The position numbers were made by a program, and so were the translations under genes. From Ascarosepion bandense (lineage: Eukaryota; Mollusca; Cephalopoda; Sepiida; Sepiidae), in assembly GCA_037127315.1 (NCBI GenBank), contig JBBBDQ010001939.1, positions 582,501 through 646,500 of the forward strand: 64,000 bases of DNA, given 5' to 3'. Below, piece by piece: positions 45,993 to 57,389 of this stretch; the stretch's first letter is position 1; every line of letters begins with the position of its first letter. The notes under the pieces are model-generated. The model was not told the origin of the DNA, did not search any database, and saw only the letters and a list, made by a program, of their open reading frames with translations.

Positions 45993-45993
45993 T

Positions 45994-46025
<32 letters not shown>

Positions 46026-46026
46026 A
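45993..46026. repeat. (AC)n microsatellite
   Basis: About fifteen AC units with a final TACACA. Confidence 0.95.
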
Positions 46027-46029
46027 TTA

Positions 46030-47920
46030 TAAGTTAAGAAAAGTTTTTTATTGTACTTTGGTTAGATAGGTAGCATGTAAGATGTCTACTCAAAGAAGTG
46101 ATTGTATACCCAATATATTTAATTAATTTATGATAAGAAACACACTCTTTTGCCAGGCATTGAAATTCATACACTATATTAGTCATAGGATAACAATATA
46201 ATTTTTTTTTATATCAAGAACATTTTTAAGGAGAGGATATATGACAAAGTGGAAACAGTTTTCGTGTGATGCATTTCATCCCTTAGGACTTCATCTGACT
46301 AAGTTTATTGACATTGATTCAATTACATATGCTTACGAACAAGATACAGTAAATTTGTCTCCAGGTTTTACAATGTTTTACCATTCTCAACAGATCTCCT
46401 GTTATCATGACGTGAGATATTTAATAACAAAGATGATAGAAAACAAAAATAAAAATAATCTAAATGAAATTGGGTAGATTTCATTCACATAAAAACATGA
46501 AAAAACAAAAATGTTTTATTTTTAAATTCAAAATTTCGAGCAACTCTCATTTATGCACATTCTTCTAATGAGGTGTTGTCCAAAAAGGTTGCTTTAAAGT
46601 AAAAATATGCATTTTTGTTTGTTCAAAACAATTTTCAAATTCTGTGGAATCAAACATTTTCTGGTCAATGAAAGGTGAATGATTCCCAAAATGGAGGGGA
46701 TTTAATGAGCAAGTGTGAAAAAATCCAACAAACAAACATGTACATATATGAACTTTCTGGTCTGATCACCAACCACTTATCTATATATACATGATATTTT
46801 AGGCCATCAGAAAAACAAAAAGTCACAAGTTTATTTGCCTGAAGTATGTCAACTTCGGACTTGAAATGTGTAGTGACACAAATACCATTATGGACATTCA
46901 TACAAAAATCAAGTTATATTATTAATAACAATAAATCTACACTTTAATCAAATGTTCATGGCTTCTTGCACTTTTTTCTTCTATACCAATTTCTCTCATT
47001 GGAACAACCCCTATATATAGATATATATATATTATGCTCTCATTATGATTGAGCTCTCTAGAGAAGAAAATTTTAAAAACAGTTTTCACTTCTGTGATAT
47101 ATGTGTGACTCTTCAGAAATTAATTGAGTTCTTTCAGTGACTGGCGTGTGTATACACTGCTTATATACAACATGTTAAAATTTCCCTTCTCTGATTCCAT
47201 GCGCCTCCGACTGACACTAAATTGGTTGAGTTTCAATCCCGGCCAGAAGCAAGTGGATGTGTCTAGCCACACTGATGACTGTGATACAGCAAAACAGGCC
47301 TGTATGTGGATGACTAATATATATATATATATAATACTTCTGGAAACTAAATTATGTTTTTAGGAAAATATTCCTTTACTGAAAAGTCTATGCTATATTT
47401 TACCGTTCACAAAAAAAAAACAAAAACTGCTTCACTTGTCCTGGGTATGACAATATACTACATCCGGCAGCAATGCCTCTGATCCAGAGATTAGAAATTT
47501 TGAGGAGTATGTAACCACCACTTAATTGCTTTTGTTTCCATATCTACTCTGATCTGGGGTGATAGCACCTGTTAGTATCCCAGCTATGGACAAATAGTAC
47601 CCCCCCACCACCCACCACAAAAAAAAAAAAAAAACGAAAACAAAGTGTTCTAAGTATGACATTAAACTGCTTAGGCTGGGTAAGAATCTTTAGTTTTGGA
47701 TAGCAAATTGTCTAAGAGAAGGAAATCACTGAAATAAAAACCTCTACACCTAACCTGTGTAGAAAAAGGTAGTCTGAATTCTTTAAGCTTGTTAGGCAAT
47801 CTTCTTAGAGATGGTGTCTCTATAAAAACACTGAGTTTCTCATCTCCTAAACTGGTTGGTGTTAGTAAGGGCATACAGCTGTAAGACTTGCTCCAATATT
47901 TCATGATGGTTCAATTATGT
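46030..47920. other. Unassigned sequence
   Basis: Frames of 77-79 codons at 46241-46477 (+), 46665-46901 (-) and 47671-47904 (-) have no recognisable motif. Short AT repeats lie at 47014 and 47318. No gene is claimed. Confidence 0.35.
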
Positions 47921-47924
47921 ATGA

Positions 47925-48085
47925 TAGGTAGACCCTGTAAAGCATGGACCCAGTTTATTAAAGACAATTTAAGGAAGCTGAGATTACAGCCAGGCTTTAC
48001 ACAAAATTGGGCAGCCTGGGAAAGAGCCATTAAGAAAACCCTGTACAACTTTTGCTAACATGGAAATGGACATTAAACAATGATG
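47925..48085 (+). pseudogene. LINE (endonuclease-RT type) C-terminal fragment
   Basis: Plus-strand frame: MVQLCMIGRPCKAWTQFIKD then NLRKLRLQPGFTQNWAAWER and AIKKTLYNFC-stop. The 'GRP..W...K.DL..L......W...A..R' arrangement is that of the C-terminal end of invertebrate LINE polyproteins. Only the end is present. Confidence 0.6.
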
Positions 48086-48114
48086 ATGATTACATCTTTG
48101 GAAAATGATTAGTA

Positions 48115-48240
48115 AAATAGCATGGTTGACTGTTGCTACAGTCTAATGTGTTTGATCCTCACTGGGTGCCTCATACTTGCAGACATATAGCTAAACTAAG
48201 CTGAGTTTAGCGAAAAACAATATAAACTGCTCTACTAACT
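48115..48240 (+). repeat. SINE-like repeat family C fragment
   Basis: 'tgatcctcactgggtgcctc' then 'taaactaagctgagtttagc'. Related text occurs at 48500-48600 and 50315-50385 ('cctccatgcttatagcc', 'taagcttagtaaa'). Confidence 0.4.
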
Positions 48241-48241
48241 T

Positions 48242-48323
48242 ATTATATTGGCATTATTTATGCTTGAGTGTATTTTGGTTATTAAACCTAAATACACTCG
48301 AGCATAAATAATGCCAATATAAT
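48242..48323. other. Near-perfect 82-nt hairpin
   Basis: Arms 48242-48275 and 48290-48323 (34 nt each) are complementary at every position except one, which forms a U-G pair in plus-strand RNA. Four further pairs close the interior around a small loop. Arm core: 'attggcattatttatgcttg'. It could be a palindromic DNA element, a MITE relic or a source of small RNA. Such perfect pairing is less typical of conserved microRNAs. Confidence 0.85.
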
Positions 48324-48604
48324 GTAGTAATTACTTACATTAAATATTTTTATAAATTTTTTGTATGCTAAATTATTTTTGTTAAGATACTTAAATTATT
48401 CCATTCACTTTCATAAAATCAATAAATTGCAATCTGCTGTATTTCCAGTGCCAGAATGAATCAAATTAACCTGCATTAATTTGAGTACCTGGCTTAGAGC
48501 AATTGTTAATTGGCTACTCTGGTAGACTATGAGCTAATTCTTATGGATGCCTCACACTGTGTAGCCTTTTGCCATAGTAAGCTAAGTTTAGTAAATATTA
48601 TTAT

Positions 48605-48745
48605 ATTATTATACTCTGCTGCAAATTAGATCACTTTCTGACTCATATGTTGGTTGGATGTGAATGCTAAGAAAGCAAAACCCAAAATAAAAATATTGTC
48701 TTCTGTGCCTTGGCTCTGAGCATCACATCCAGCCCACAAAACAAA
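48605..48745 (+). repeat. Interspersed repeat family A
   Basis: 'tctgctgcaaattagatcac', 'ttggatgtgaatgctaagaa' and 'gagcatcacatccagcccac'. Also present at 52805-52948, 60390-60450 and, inverted, 62335-62475. Confidence 0.7.
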
Positions 48746-48767
48746 TCCCTGCAAAAATCTTGAATCT

Positions 48768-48810
48768 TAATTGCTTTATTTAGGGTGAAATGATTAAAAA
48801 AAAATATCGT
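48768..48810 (+). repeat. LINE-A 3' tail scrap
   Basis: 'ttagggtgaaatgattaaaa' following directly after the family A repeat. Confidence 0.5.
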
Positions 48811-48904
48811 GATATAGGTACAGAAGTTTAGGGTAATGGAATTAAAAAATGTTTGATGACAACTGCCTTATCCAAATCAAAAGTTCTGTTACTTGTTAGA
48901 GTTG

Positions 48905-49049
48905 TATGTTAGCGCATGTACTGCAGCCACAGCAAAAGTGGTTTGCCTTGGGTAAGATAGCCTGACATAACTTAACTCTCTCCAGGTTGGTTTGAATTCA
49001 GAATTTTCCTTCTCCAAGATTGGATAGATTTATACCTTTCCCAAATGTA
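48905..49049 (-). mobile_element. SINE family B, 3' part, split by a Helitron
   Basis: The minus strand reads 'tacatttgggaaaggtataa' and on through a degraded body. It continues the SINE head at 49759-49852 once the Helitron between is removed. Confidence 0.65.
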
Positions 49050-49758
49050 TCTAAACTTATTTATAAATGGAACTTTGTGTGTGTGTGTCTGTTACCTATA
49101 GACTCCAAAACGGCTGAACCGGTTTTCTTGAAAATTTACACAGTTGTACTATAAGCGTCTGTGAGTGTTCTTAGCTAGGTTTTGTGTTGAGGTACCCCTG
49201 ATAAATATTGAAAATCGATAATCGAAAAAATCGGGTTATAGAAGGAGTGGTCTGATTTTAATCAAATTTGATACACTCATAGACAAAGACATAAACGATA
49301 TTCAGAAGTTTCAAGGTTGCAGCTCTTACAATGGTGCAGAAAATCGATAATATATATATATATATATATATAAAAGGCAAGATGTTTGTGTGTGTCTGTT
49401 TATCTGCCTGTATGTCTGTATTTTTTCAGCCCTTTTATTTTAGTTTTTGCTTCGGATTTGGCTCTAAGTAGGTATAATTGTAGTTCTTAGTCTCAGCCAT
49501 GATACCATTTACTCAGAGGACTTATTTAGCCTTCAAAATTCAGTTTATGATGAAAAAACTTATTTGATATCGATACCAGGAAATCAAAATTTGACTTTCA
49601 TCCATTCATTTTTCTTTCAGTCTATGGTTTCACTTTAACTGGAAACAACTATTGCTTTTTAGTCTTTTGTGCCAACATCCAAAGAGTCTGAGCTCCAGGA
49701 CCATGGATTAGTTTTAAAGCTTTCATTACACCTGAGCAACGCTGGGCTATACTGCTAG
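49050..49758 (+). mobile_element. Non-autonomous Helitron, 709 bp
   Basis: Starts TC (49050-49051) after an A and ends CTAG (49755-49758) before a T, the A/T target and TC...CTRR ends of Helitrons. There is no target duplication. A short GC hairpin ('cctgagcaacgctggg') lies 8 nt before CTAG. The 5' part has the GTGTGTGTCTGTT and 'aaacggctgaaccggtt' text common in such elements. A second similar start ('atataaaaggcaagatg') sits inside near 49365, so the element may be a composite. No Rep/helicase coding is present. The empty site is confirmed by the SINE on both sides. Confidence 0.8.
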
Positions 49759-49852
49759 TGAATACATAAGTGAATGAAATGAACTCTACTGGAATTCAAA
49801 CTCAACTTTCCAGTTCTTCAGTCTGAGCCACAATCCATTACTCCACTGGGCC
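49759..49852 (-). mobile_element. SINE family B, tRNA-like head, split by a Helitron
   Basis: Minus strand: 'cccagtggagtaatggattg' (A-box region), then B-box 'gagtttgaattcc', then 'catttcattcacttatg', where the Helitron interrupts. Confidence 0.75.
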
Positions 49853-49859
49853 TTTATAA

Positions 49860-51035
49860 ATGTCTCGTCTTATTGGTTAATAAGCTAGTCAACACTACTT
49901 AAATTGACTGGCCTACTTGTAAAAAAAATTAAGAAGAATTTTTTTAAACAATTTTTGTAGATTAGCATTCATTAAATTTTTTTCATGTCATGATATTTGT
50001 TAGATTCAAAAAATATTGATCTTTTTCTAATTTAGAAAGTGGATACTGTTTATGCTATAAGTACAGTGTCAAAATGATCCCTGACTGCTTAAAGTTTTCT
50101 GTACTTTGTTGTTATTTACAAATATCAAATTTGAAAATGTGCTTATGTCATTGATAATTACATACTATTATGAACTGAGAAAAAGATAACATCAGTAGTA
50201 GATCAATTTACAAGAATTATTCCCCCTCCTCCAGAAATTCTTACTTTATTTTATGAGCAGATGAGTCAATTTAGGTAGTGCCAGCTAATTGTCAGACCCC
50301 TACTACTGTACTGAGTTTCATTTTAACTGGATCCTCCATGCTTATAGCCTTGTACCAGTCTAAGCTTAGTAAATATTCAACATTAATTTAAAATCAGTTT
50401 CAGCTTCCCCTCCAACTATTATATTATAAATAAATTACTGATGACAACTTTAGTAAGCGAAAGCAAAGAGCAGTAATGAAACCCAGTTCAAAATATATTT
50501 TATTGAAAATGATATGACATATATCTAGAAAATACTGAGCTGTTAAATATTAATGAGAAAAAAGAAGCTTACTTAGATTAATGGTGCCTTAATCCCACTT
50601 CTAAGATTATCCTTAATCTTATCCAGGTGTTACAGGGAACCAAATCCAAACTTGTGATGCTTGGCCAAAAATCCGTATTGGGGGCCCCAGGCAGATATTC
50701 ACTATCTTATTAGCATTTGCTTTGCTCAACCCTCATTAACTTATCAATATTTGCTTTTTTTCTACCAACATTTTTATACATTACAAATTAAACTAAGCAC
50801 AATTGACTTTAAAGGATGAAAAATCTTTGCAGATTTTAATATTATTCTGGGTTTTTCTTTTTTATCCAAATCTGTGAATTTGTTTTGTTCATGTTAAGTT
50901 TCCAAAACACTATATAAAATTCACTATTTGTTATCCATAATGTTGAATGAGTTAAAATTATTCAATTTTTTAATTAAAATCTCAAGTTGATGTTAAAAAC
51001 TGTCGCAAAATGTTATTGATTTATTTATTATGGAA
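49860..51035. other. Unassigned, with one family C scrap
   Basis: A family C-like piece lies at 50260-50390. The rest is unassigned and no gene is seen. Confidence 0.35.
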
Positions 51036-51039
51036 TGAT

Positions 51040-51600
51040 CTATTATGACATGTTTCAAATTTTTATTTAGATATATTGTATGATCTCACCAGGTCAGCAA
51101 CCCAGAGTTCATTAAACAATTGCTAAAAAGGAAAATAAAAGGAAATGCCCTCAGGATTCACCAAAAGGGAGGGATGATGATTAATTCAAATGGAATAATT
51201 GGTAACAAACCCAGAATGAAAAACAAACCATGAATTTAGAAAAGTGCACGGACTGTCTATATGTTTGTGGTTGGAAATTCAAGTCCCAAAAGGGAGCAAA
51301 GATTCACCTAACAAAAATTGGTTGTGCTTCTCTGAAAATGATTCAGGAACAGCGCTCTGTCAATGCAGATAAGATGTTGGAAAACCAATGCCAGGATGCA
51401 TACCACAGTGCTGTAGGTGTTTAAGTTGTTGAATCAAAGGATGGGATGCAACCCAAACTGCCAAAAATCAAATTTCCACCAGCAACTCAGAAGCATGGTG
51501 TATGCTAAACAAGATCATTAGCAAAACATTACAAGAGCTATGAAGAAAGAAATATCATGACTGATCGCGAATGCATAATGAGATTCACATTGCATTCTCA
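51040..51600 (+). pseudogene. Retroelement ORF fragment with C2H2-type zinc finger
   Basis: The frame 51230-51421 encodes MNLEKCTDCLYVCGWKFKSQ then KGAKIHLTKIGCASLKMIQE, a CxxC...H...C finger of the type at the front of some retroelement polyproteins. After a stop the same frame goes on with VVESKDGMQPKLPKIKFPPA, then further stops. The repeated finger pattern 'FKSQ+G.KIH.TK.GC' is one I associate with retroelements rather than cellular transcription factors. The exact family is unknown. Confidence 0.55.
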
Positions 51601-51609
51601 GAATAAGAG

Positions 51610-52800
51610 ATTTGCTGTTTTTCCAAATTTTTTGTAAAACTAATTTTACCGTCAGACATTTGAGCTAGTATATCTACAACACACTTGTATATCGTTATAA
51701 TGGGGCCTCACATTAGTGAGTGGGGGCTGGTATGCTAGTGAAACTGTTGGGAGGAAGGAATCACATTAAAAAAAATTCAATGAAGTTATATGCCGTGAAG
51801 AAGCTCAGTGGAAATGTCATTGGCATGAGGAACATTCAGCTCGCTTCAGGTGAGTTTCAATTACTTTCCAGTAATTAACTTCTATTTGTTTTCTATTTTT
51901 CTAGTTGAATTGTTCACCTATATAGTATATGATCTCTTACTGTACATAATTTGGTTACAATAAAATTTTATATGAATACTATCTTATAAAAATTGAGATG
52001 TAGTAGAGTGGAGGGCCCTGTATAAATTTGTGTGGCCCATATCATAGATTTGGTGAGGGCCCCATGAGACTTTTGCCCTGTAGATGTTGAAGATAAAAGA
52101 AAAAGTTTAAGTGGATAAAATTTAGCAAAAGACTTGAATTGAAAGAAAGGATTCTCAAATATATGTTTTGAGAAGAAAATTTATTTAGATCTTTTAAGAC
52201 TTTCACATAATCTAAGTTTAGTAAGGAATCCTCATAGGTAATGCCAGATAGTTAAATAAAAATTGCTCTTACTTCCTACCATTTCTGTTTGACTGAGGGC
52301 CAGAGTGTATAAATAATTGGTAGCTGAGTGATGTCAAGATTTAGTGAGTCAAGGGATTATAAGTGATACATAGTGGAAGAAGACAAGTTACTATTTAGGT
52401 AATCAGATTTTTTTTTAATTACAGTATCAATTGGTTATAAAAATATTCACATGAAACAAGCAGTGTCTTGTTCTTGCCAAGAACAATTCATTACAACTTT
52501 CTCTACATATACAAACAATAATGACTAAAAGAACAAAAAGATACATATATATAACAAGGAATAAATTATATTCAAGCATTGGAGTAATTCCAAAATAAAG
52601 GTAGAAAGAGAAAGTTATGTTTCTCATGTACTTAAAAGATTATGTAATAGCTTAAAGACAGACATTAGAAAACAGAAATGTAAATTATAAATGTCTTCTG
52701 TACAATCTTCTGGAAAAAATTACAAGAAAGTTATAAATGTTAATTAATAGAAATATTTACTGGCATTTCTAGTTGGCAATATTTTTGCCTCACCTTTTCA
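51610..52800. other. Unassigned sequence
   Basis: Nothing recognised except a short family C-like scrap near 52205-52260. Confidence 0.35.
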
Positions 52801-52804
52801 AAAG

Positions 52805-52948
52805 ATGAGTGTTATACTTTACTTCAAATTAGGTCTCTTTCTAATTCACTCTGTATGCTGGCAGGATATGAACGCTAAGAAAATAAAAGCTTTCTATCAT
52901 GGGTCGTAAACATCACATCTGGCTCACAAAACACATTCCCTCAAAAAA
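52805..52948 (+). repeat. Interspersed repeat family A, left part
   Basis: Matches 48605-48745 in order ('ttcaaattaggtctctttct', 'ggatatgaacgctaagaaaa', 'catctggctcacaaaacaca'). The LTR that follows interrupts it; the right part resumes at about 54020. Confidence 0.65.
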
Positions 52949-52962
52949 AAAAAAAGATACAC

Positions 52963-54019
52963 TGTTGCAGGCTCGTTGGAGGAAGTCGACCCTGCAAACT
53001 TGAATTCTTGATAAGTGTGAAACAGTCAAGAAAATGAGGAGACAAAGGCAGAGGTAAAAACAATAACAACCTTGGTTTTTATTTACGTAAGTTGGTACAG
53101 GATGTAGTTCAGGTTCGCTCCAGGTTCGAAGGGTAGTAGCCTCTATGGGGTTGTGCAGCGAGTGTTGAAACCTTGTCTAGTGCTGGGTCGAGATGGGGGA
53201 TTCACAGCAGTAGCTGGAGATGCTGGATGAGTCGCCTGGCTGGTTCGGGACGTTCCGTCTTTGGGTCTAGGTTGAAGTGGCAAGTGTGTAAGCGAGCTTG
53301 TGCCAGTGGAAGGTACTTGATGAGAGGCGGAGTCTCTAAACAGGGCTGAGTCAAGTTAAGGTCTGCGTGGAAAGTGAGACCGTACCGAAGGGTTACAGAA
53401 TCCCTAAACAGGGCTGAGTAGAAGTAGGGTTGTCGCTGCTTCAACTCCGAGTGGCCGATTCAACTGCCGAAGCCGGATCAGGAACAGAAGCTGGTGTGAT
53501 GGCTTCGATGGCTGATCAACTGCCGGGAAGCAGGATCAATGCCAGAAGTGGGTGTAGCGGCCTCGATGGCTGACTACTGCCGGAAGGCAGGATCAGTGCC
53601 AGGAGCGGGTATTGCGACTTAGATGGCTGATGCGACTGCCGGGAGGCAGGATCAGGGCCGAAAGTGCGGGGTATTATGCTAAGATAACTCCAAAAATTCT
53701 GGGTGAAGTGAGGCTGGTGATAAGCGAAAGGTGTTTGGTCACTGCTCCCGGATCAGTTGGAGTAGAAAGTGCTAAATATTAATTGCTCCCCACGTCGTTT
53801 GGTGTTTTGGGGAGCGTAGCCTAATTCCATGTGTATTTCGACAGTTTTAGTCTAGGGCCTATTTGCTAAATTGATTTGTGTTGCATGTGTAGTCGAATTT
53901 CCTCTACAGCAGGTCTTAAAAATCTGCCATTGTTTGTCAAGGTCAGAGAAAGGCTACTAGCTGCTGCTGCTGTTATAGTCATTTCTTTTTAGAAGCGGCT
54001 GTTTGGGGCCGCGACAACA
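52963..54019 (-). mobile_element. Solo LTR of about 1.06 kb, GC-rich
   Basis: Begins TGTTGCAGG and ends CGCGACAACA (TGTTG inverted at the ends). It interrupts repeat family A, whose uninterrupted form is at 60390-60870. On the minus strand AATAAA (about 53084-53090) lies near the LTR 3' end and the upstream half holds tandem repeats, so minus orientation fits. Target duplication is unclear: ACAC before, and ACAT after if the LTR ends at 54016. Much richer in G+C and CpG than the surrounding DNA. No internal region. Confidence 0.65.
53462..53690. repeat. Tandem repeat of about 57-bp units in the LTR U3, four units
   Basis: Each unit has 'actgccgg(g)aagcaggatca', then 'gccagaagtgggtgta' and 'tcgatggctga'. 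Unit starts lie near 53462, 53518, 53575 and 53635. Repeats of this kind in an LTR upstream region often act as enhancers; that role is inference. Confidence 0.85.
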
Positions 54020-54310
54020 TAATATAGAAAGACCCAATTACGAATGTTGCTACCAAAGAAAAAACGGGAAAAAACAGTAAGTTATCAGTATTCTTAGTTA
54101 TCAGTCCACTTAATAATGCTTTTAAGAATATCGATAACAACATCGTAGAAGAGTTGCGGCAAACAGGCAATGTCACCACCAGCGACCTGACATATGCACC
54201 AACTTCAAGCGCTACTATCTCTACCTTTCTTCCAAGTTGTTTCCCTTGCTCATAAAGAGACATTCTTCTCACATCCTCTGTATCAGCAGTACAAAGTATT
54301 TTATTTTAAC
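54020..54310 (+). repeat. Interspersed repeat family A, right part
   Basis: 'cttttaagaatatcgataac', 'agagttgcggcaaacaggca', 'atgtcaccaccagcgacct' and 'tcagcagtacaaagta' match 60530-60740 in order. Confidence 0.65.
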
Positions 54311-54314
54311 AATT

Positions 54315-57080
54315 CTTGTCTTAATTTCACATCATAGTGGTACTTGTTTCATATGATCTCTCATGCTATCATGTGTACAAACATAACACAAAGAAAGTCT
54401 AGTAAATTCTATATAACTAGATAATCAATATGGAATATCTCTGAACAGATAAAGATTAAAACACATATCTGAACAAATTACTGGATTACTTCAAGGAGAG
54501 TGCCACAAAATAAAAGTGGTAGGATTAAATCAAATGTTAAAAGTCAGAATAGCTAAATCAAATATTAAGGCCAAAAAGATGAACTTATTCTTCTGTTTAG
54601 CTCTTAATTTCAGCAAAAAGTAAAGAGGCTCATGGTCCCTCCATAATGCTGTGGATGGCTATCAGACATGAGAAAAATCATAGAGAAACAGAAAGCATTA
54701 ATTAAAAATAAAAATTCAAATTACACATTGTTGTTATTTTTTTATACAGTCTTGACCATAACATCACACATTATCTCTCTTACTATTATACATAGCACTT
54801 TTCTATCATTAACATTGGTATTAATTTCTAACCACTAACAAACCATTTTTCATTTACAATAAATTTCTATAGTAAATTCACTTGCAGTAATTTTTGTAAT
54901 AAACACTATTACAAAAGAATAATACTCTATATAATATCTATATCAGATATGTTTACATTAATTCTTCATATTTGTGAGTGAATGCCAAAAATGTAACAAA
55001 TTTAAAGTTAGAGTGCAAAATTTGTGTTTAATTAATCATTAATATTTTTCCTTATTACCAGAAATATTTAATTTGTTCATGAAAAGTGATTAAAGCTAAG
55101 CAAAGGAGTGGTGAAGTCAGCAAAAAATTATAAGAAAAGCTGAAACCTTACCTACATATACCAGATTCAAGTTAAATTGTTGCTAACATATAATTATGAT
55201 TATAGGTCATTTCTTGCTTTTCACTACTACCAGATTTTGTTGTAATATATGTGAACAGAGAGAATAAAAATGTTATATCTATATAATGAACTGTGTAACT
55301 TTGTGTCTTTGTTTCTTTGCCTATAACTTAACATATATACTTATGTATAAACTGAAAAATATGTGATAAAAATTGATGATAAAATGGTGGGTAGGCTCAT
55401 ATTCAAGGTCAATATTTTGTTGATTTTCACCAACTTCAACATTTACATAAAAAAAGTACCAAAATATCTGGAGTGGTTGCTTTGCACTGTTTTACTTAGA
55501 TTTTAGAGGCATTTTGTAAAATATTTTAATATTTAGAGAATTTATCTACATTTCTATATAAACCTTTTATAATTTTGCAAAAATGGATCTATTTGTAGGA
55601 TGTTGTATGGTTTCCAAGTTCTCTAAGGCATGCATTTCCTTCAATTTGTATGTTAAATAAAAATCACATTACATTTGAAAGATGACACTTTTGTTGTCTG
55701 TTAAAAAGAAGTAAACAAAAATGTGTTGAAGTTTAATAAAACTGATGAAATAGTAAAAAAAGTCATTATTCCAAGTTGTATTAAATAGTCTGGGTTTGAT
55801 TTATACACTTACTTTTGTGATAATGGTATTAAAAAGAAAACCAGATAGTTTGTGAACAATTATTTCATTGGTATTTAAAACTTTCTTTGTTTAGCATTGG
55901 CTCTAAAAAAGACTGTCAAAATTAACTGACATCGCAGACTGTTGGTGATACATTTTTCAAATTTGAAAGGAATATATTACCCTCATATTTTTTATCCATT
56001 GAAAAGGGTGGCCTCCATCCTTGTAAATTAAAAGCTGAATTATATTTGAGCATTCTTTGAGAACATATAAAAGGATTTAGATGACTGACTGCAGAAAGGT
56101 TTTGGCATTCATATGTAAAAGTCATTAGGAGAGGAAAAGTTTTTTAGCATTTCTCAAAGACTTATGCTAACAACTTTTATAACCACAAAATAGAAGAACA
56201 AAATGAATCTTTAAATTGACCCCATAATGCCATTGATCTTGTAAAAGAAAGTCATAAAAGCACAAAGAAATTTAAAATATATCATTAAAGCCCCCAATGA
56301 AGCACATTTTTCAGAAAGAAAACTGAATGACATTTTAATATATTGTTACATTTTAGACATTTGTGGGATATGTTATTTAAGGGGTTGCACTTTTTTCTAA
56401 AGAGCAATTTCTTCCTTTTTTTAACAGTTTCTATGTTACATTCTTAAGATTTTTTTCATAATCTGAAAAATTGTATTATAAATACTTTTTAGAACCAATA
56501 TATTCTATAATTATGTTATGTTATCCTGCTTTGTTCATAATAAGTTGCACAAAAGAAAATTTTTGTGCAAACTTTTTGTAAAATTTGTATATTGTTTCAT
56601 CTCAATGTAATAAATATTTTGTACCTTTCAAATATTACATGGCAGTTTTATGTCTTGTTTGTTATTGCATGCACATTTTTTCTCAGGAAAAACAATTTTT
56701 AATATATCTATTATATGTTGCCATGCTTTTTCTTGGGATATTTAGTGAACTGGTTTTCCATTGTCTTTTCCACCATGTTTTTTTATTGAGGCACAAACTC
56801 TAGTTAGCTAGTGGTTGACTCATTGAGATTTCTTCCATACATAGCTCATAGGAAAAGATTGGTTATTTGTTGCTAGATTTCATGGTGTATTTCCTAAATA
56901 AAAAAAATAACATCAGTATCAGTATATCAGAAGCATGGACCATTTGCATTGAGCCTAGCAGTCAATTACAGTATTAAGCTGATGTTAAAATATTTCTCTT
57001 GGTTGGTTGATTTTTTTAGTAGCATATCAACATATGTGAATTATTTAATGATGAAATCTAAATATTTTGAACATAATTTT
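54315..57080. other. Unassigned AT-rich sequence
   Basis: No gene seen. At 55278 the text A-'tctatataatgaactgtgta' and 'tttgtgtctttgtttctttg' resembles a Helitron 5' end without a recognisable 3' end. Confidence 0.35.
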
Positions 57081-57385
57081 ATTACATGGAAAAATGCGAG
57101 CATGAAAAGTAATATTATTAAGATTATATTAAACCTGGGAAAAAACAGGACAAGATATTCTAGTGAAGTAAAAATGAAAAACTTCCTTACTTAAAATATT
57201 GCAGCTAAAAATAATTCAAATTTTATTTTTAGCTGCAATATTTCAAGTAAGAAATTTCTTATTTTTTACTTCACTTGAATATCTTGTCCTTTACTTTTCC
57301 AGGTTTAATAACTTGTCCTGTTCTTTTCCAGGTTTAATATAATCTTAAGAATCTTACTTTTCATGCACACATTTTTCCATGTAAT
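57081..57385. mobile_element. Long fold-back element, arms about 135 and 163 bp
   Basis: Arm 57081-57214 pairs with arm 57223-57385 (loop only 8 nt). The core 'tatttttagctgcaatattt' and the outer 'catttttccatgtaa' mark the arms, roughly 90% alike. Arm 2 has an extra 30-bp direct duplication of 'cttgtcct...ttttccaggt'. The outermost match ends at 'ccatgtaat'. It could be a fold-back MITE or an inverted duplication, and its transcript would form a long hairpin RNA. Confidence 0.85.
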
Positions 57386-57389
57386 CCAT

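Noticed and set aside
47671..47904. 77-codon minus-strand frame as a gene
   Set aside because: No splice sites or homology recognised, and it lies just upstream of a LINE fragment.
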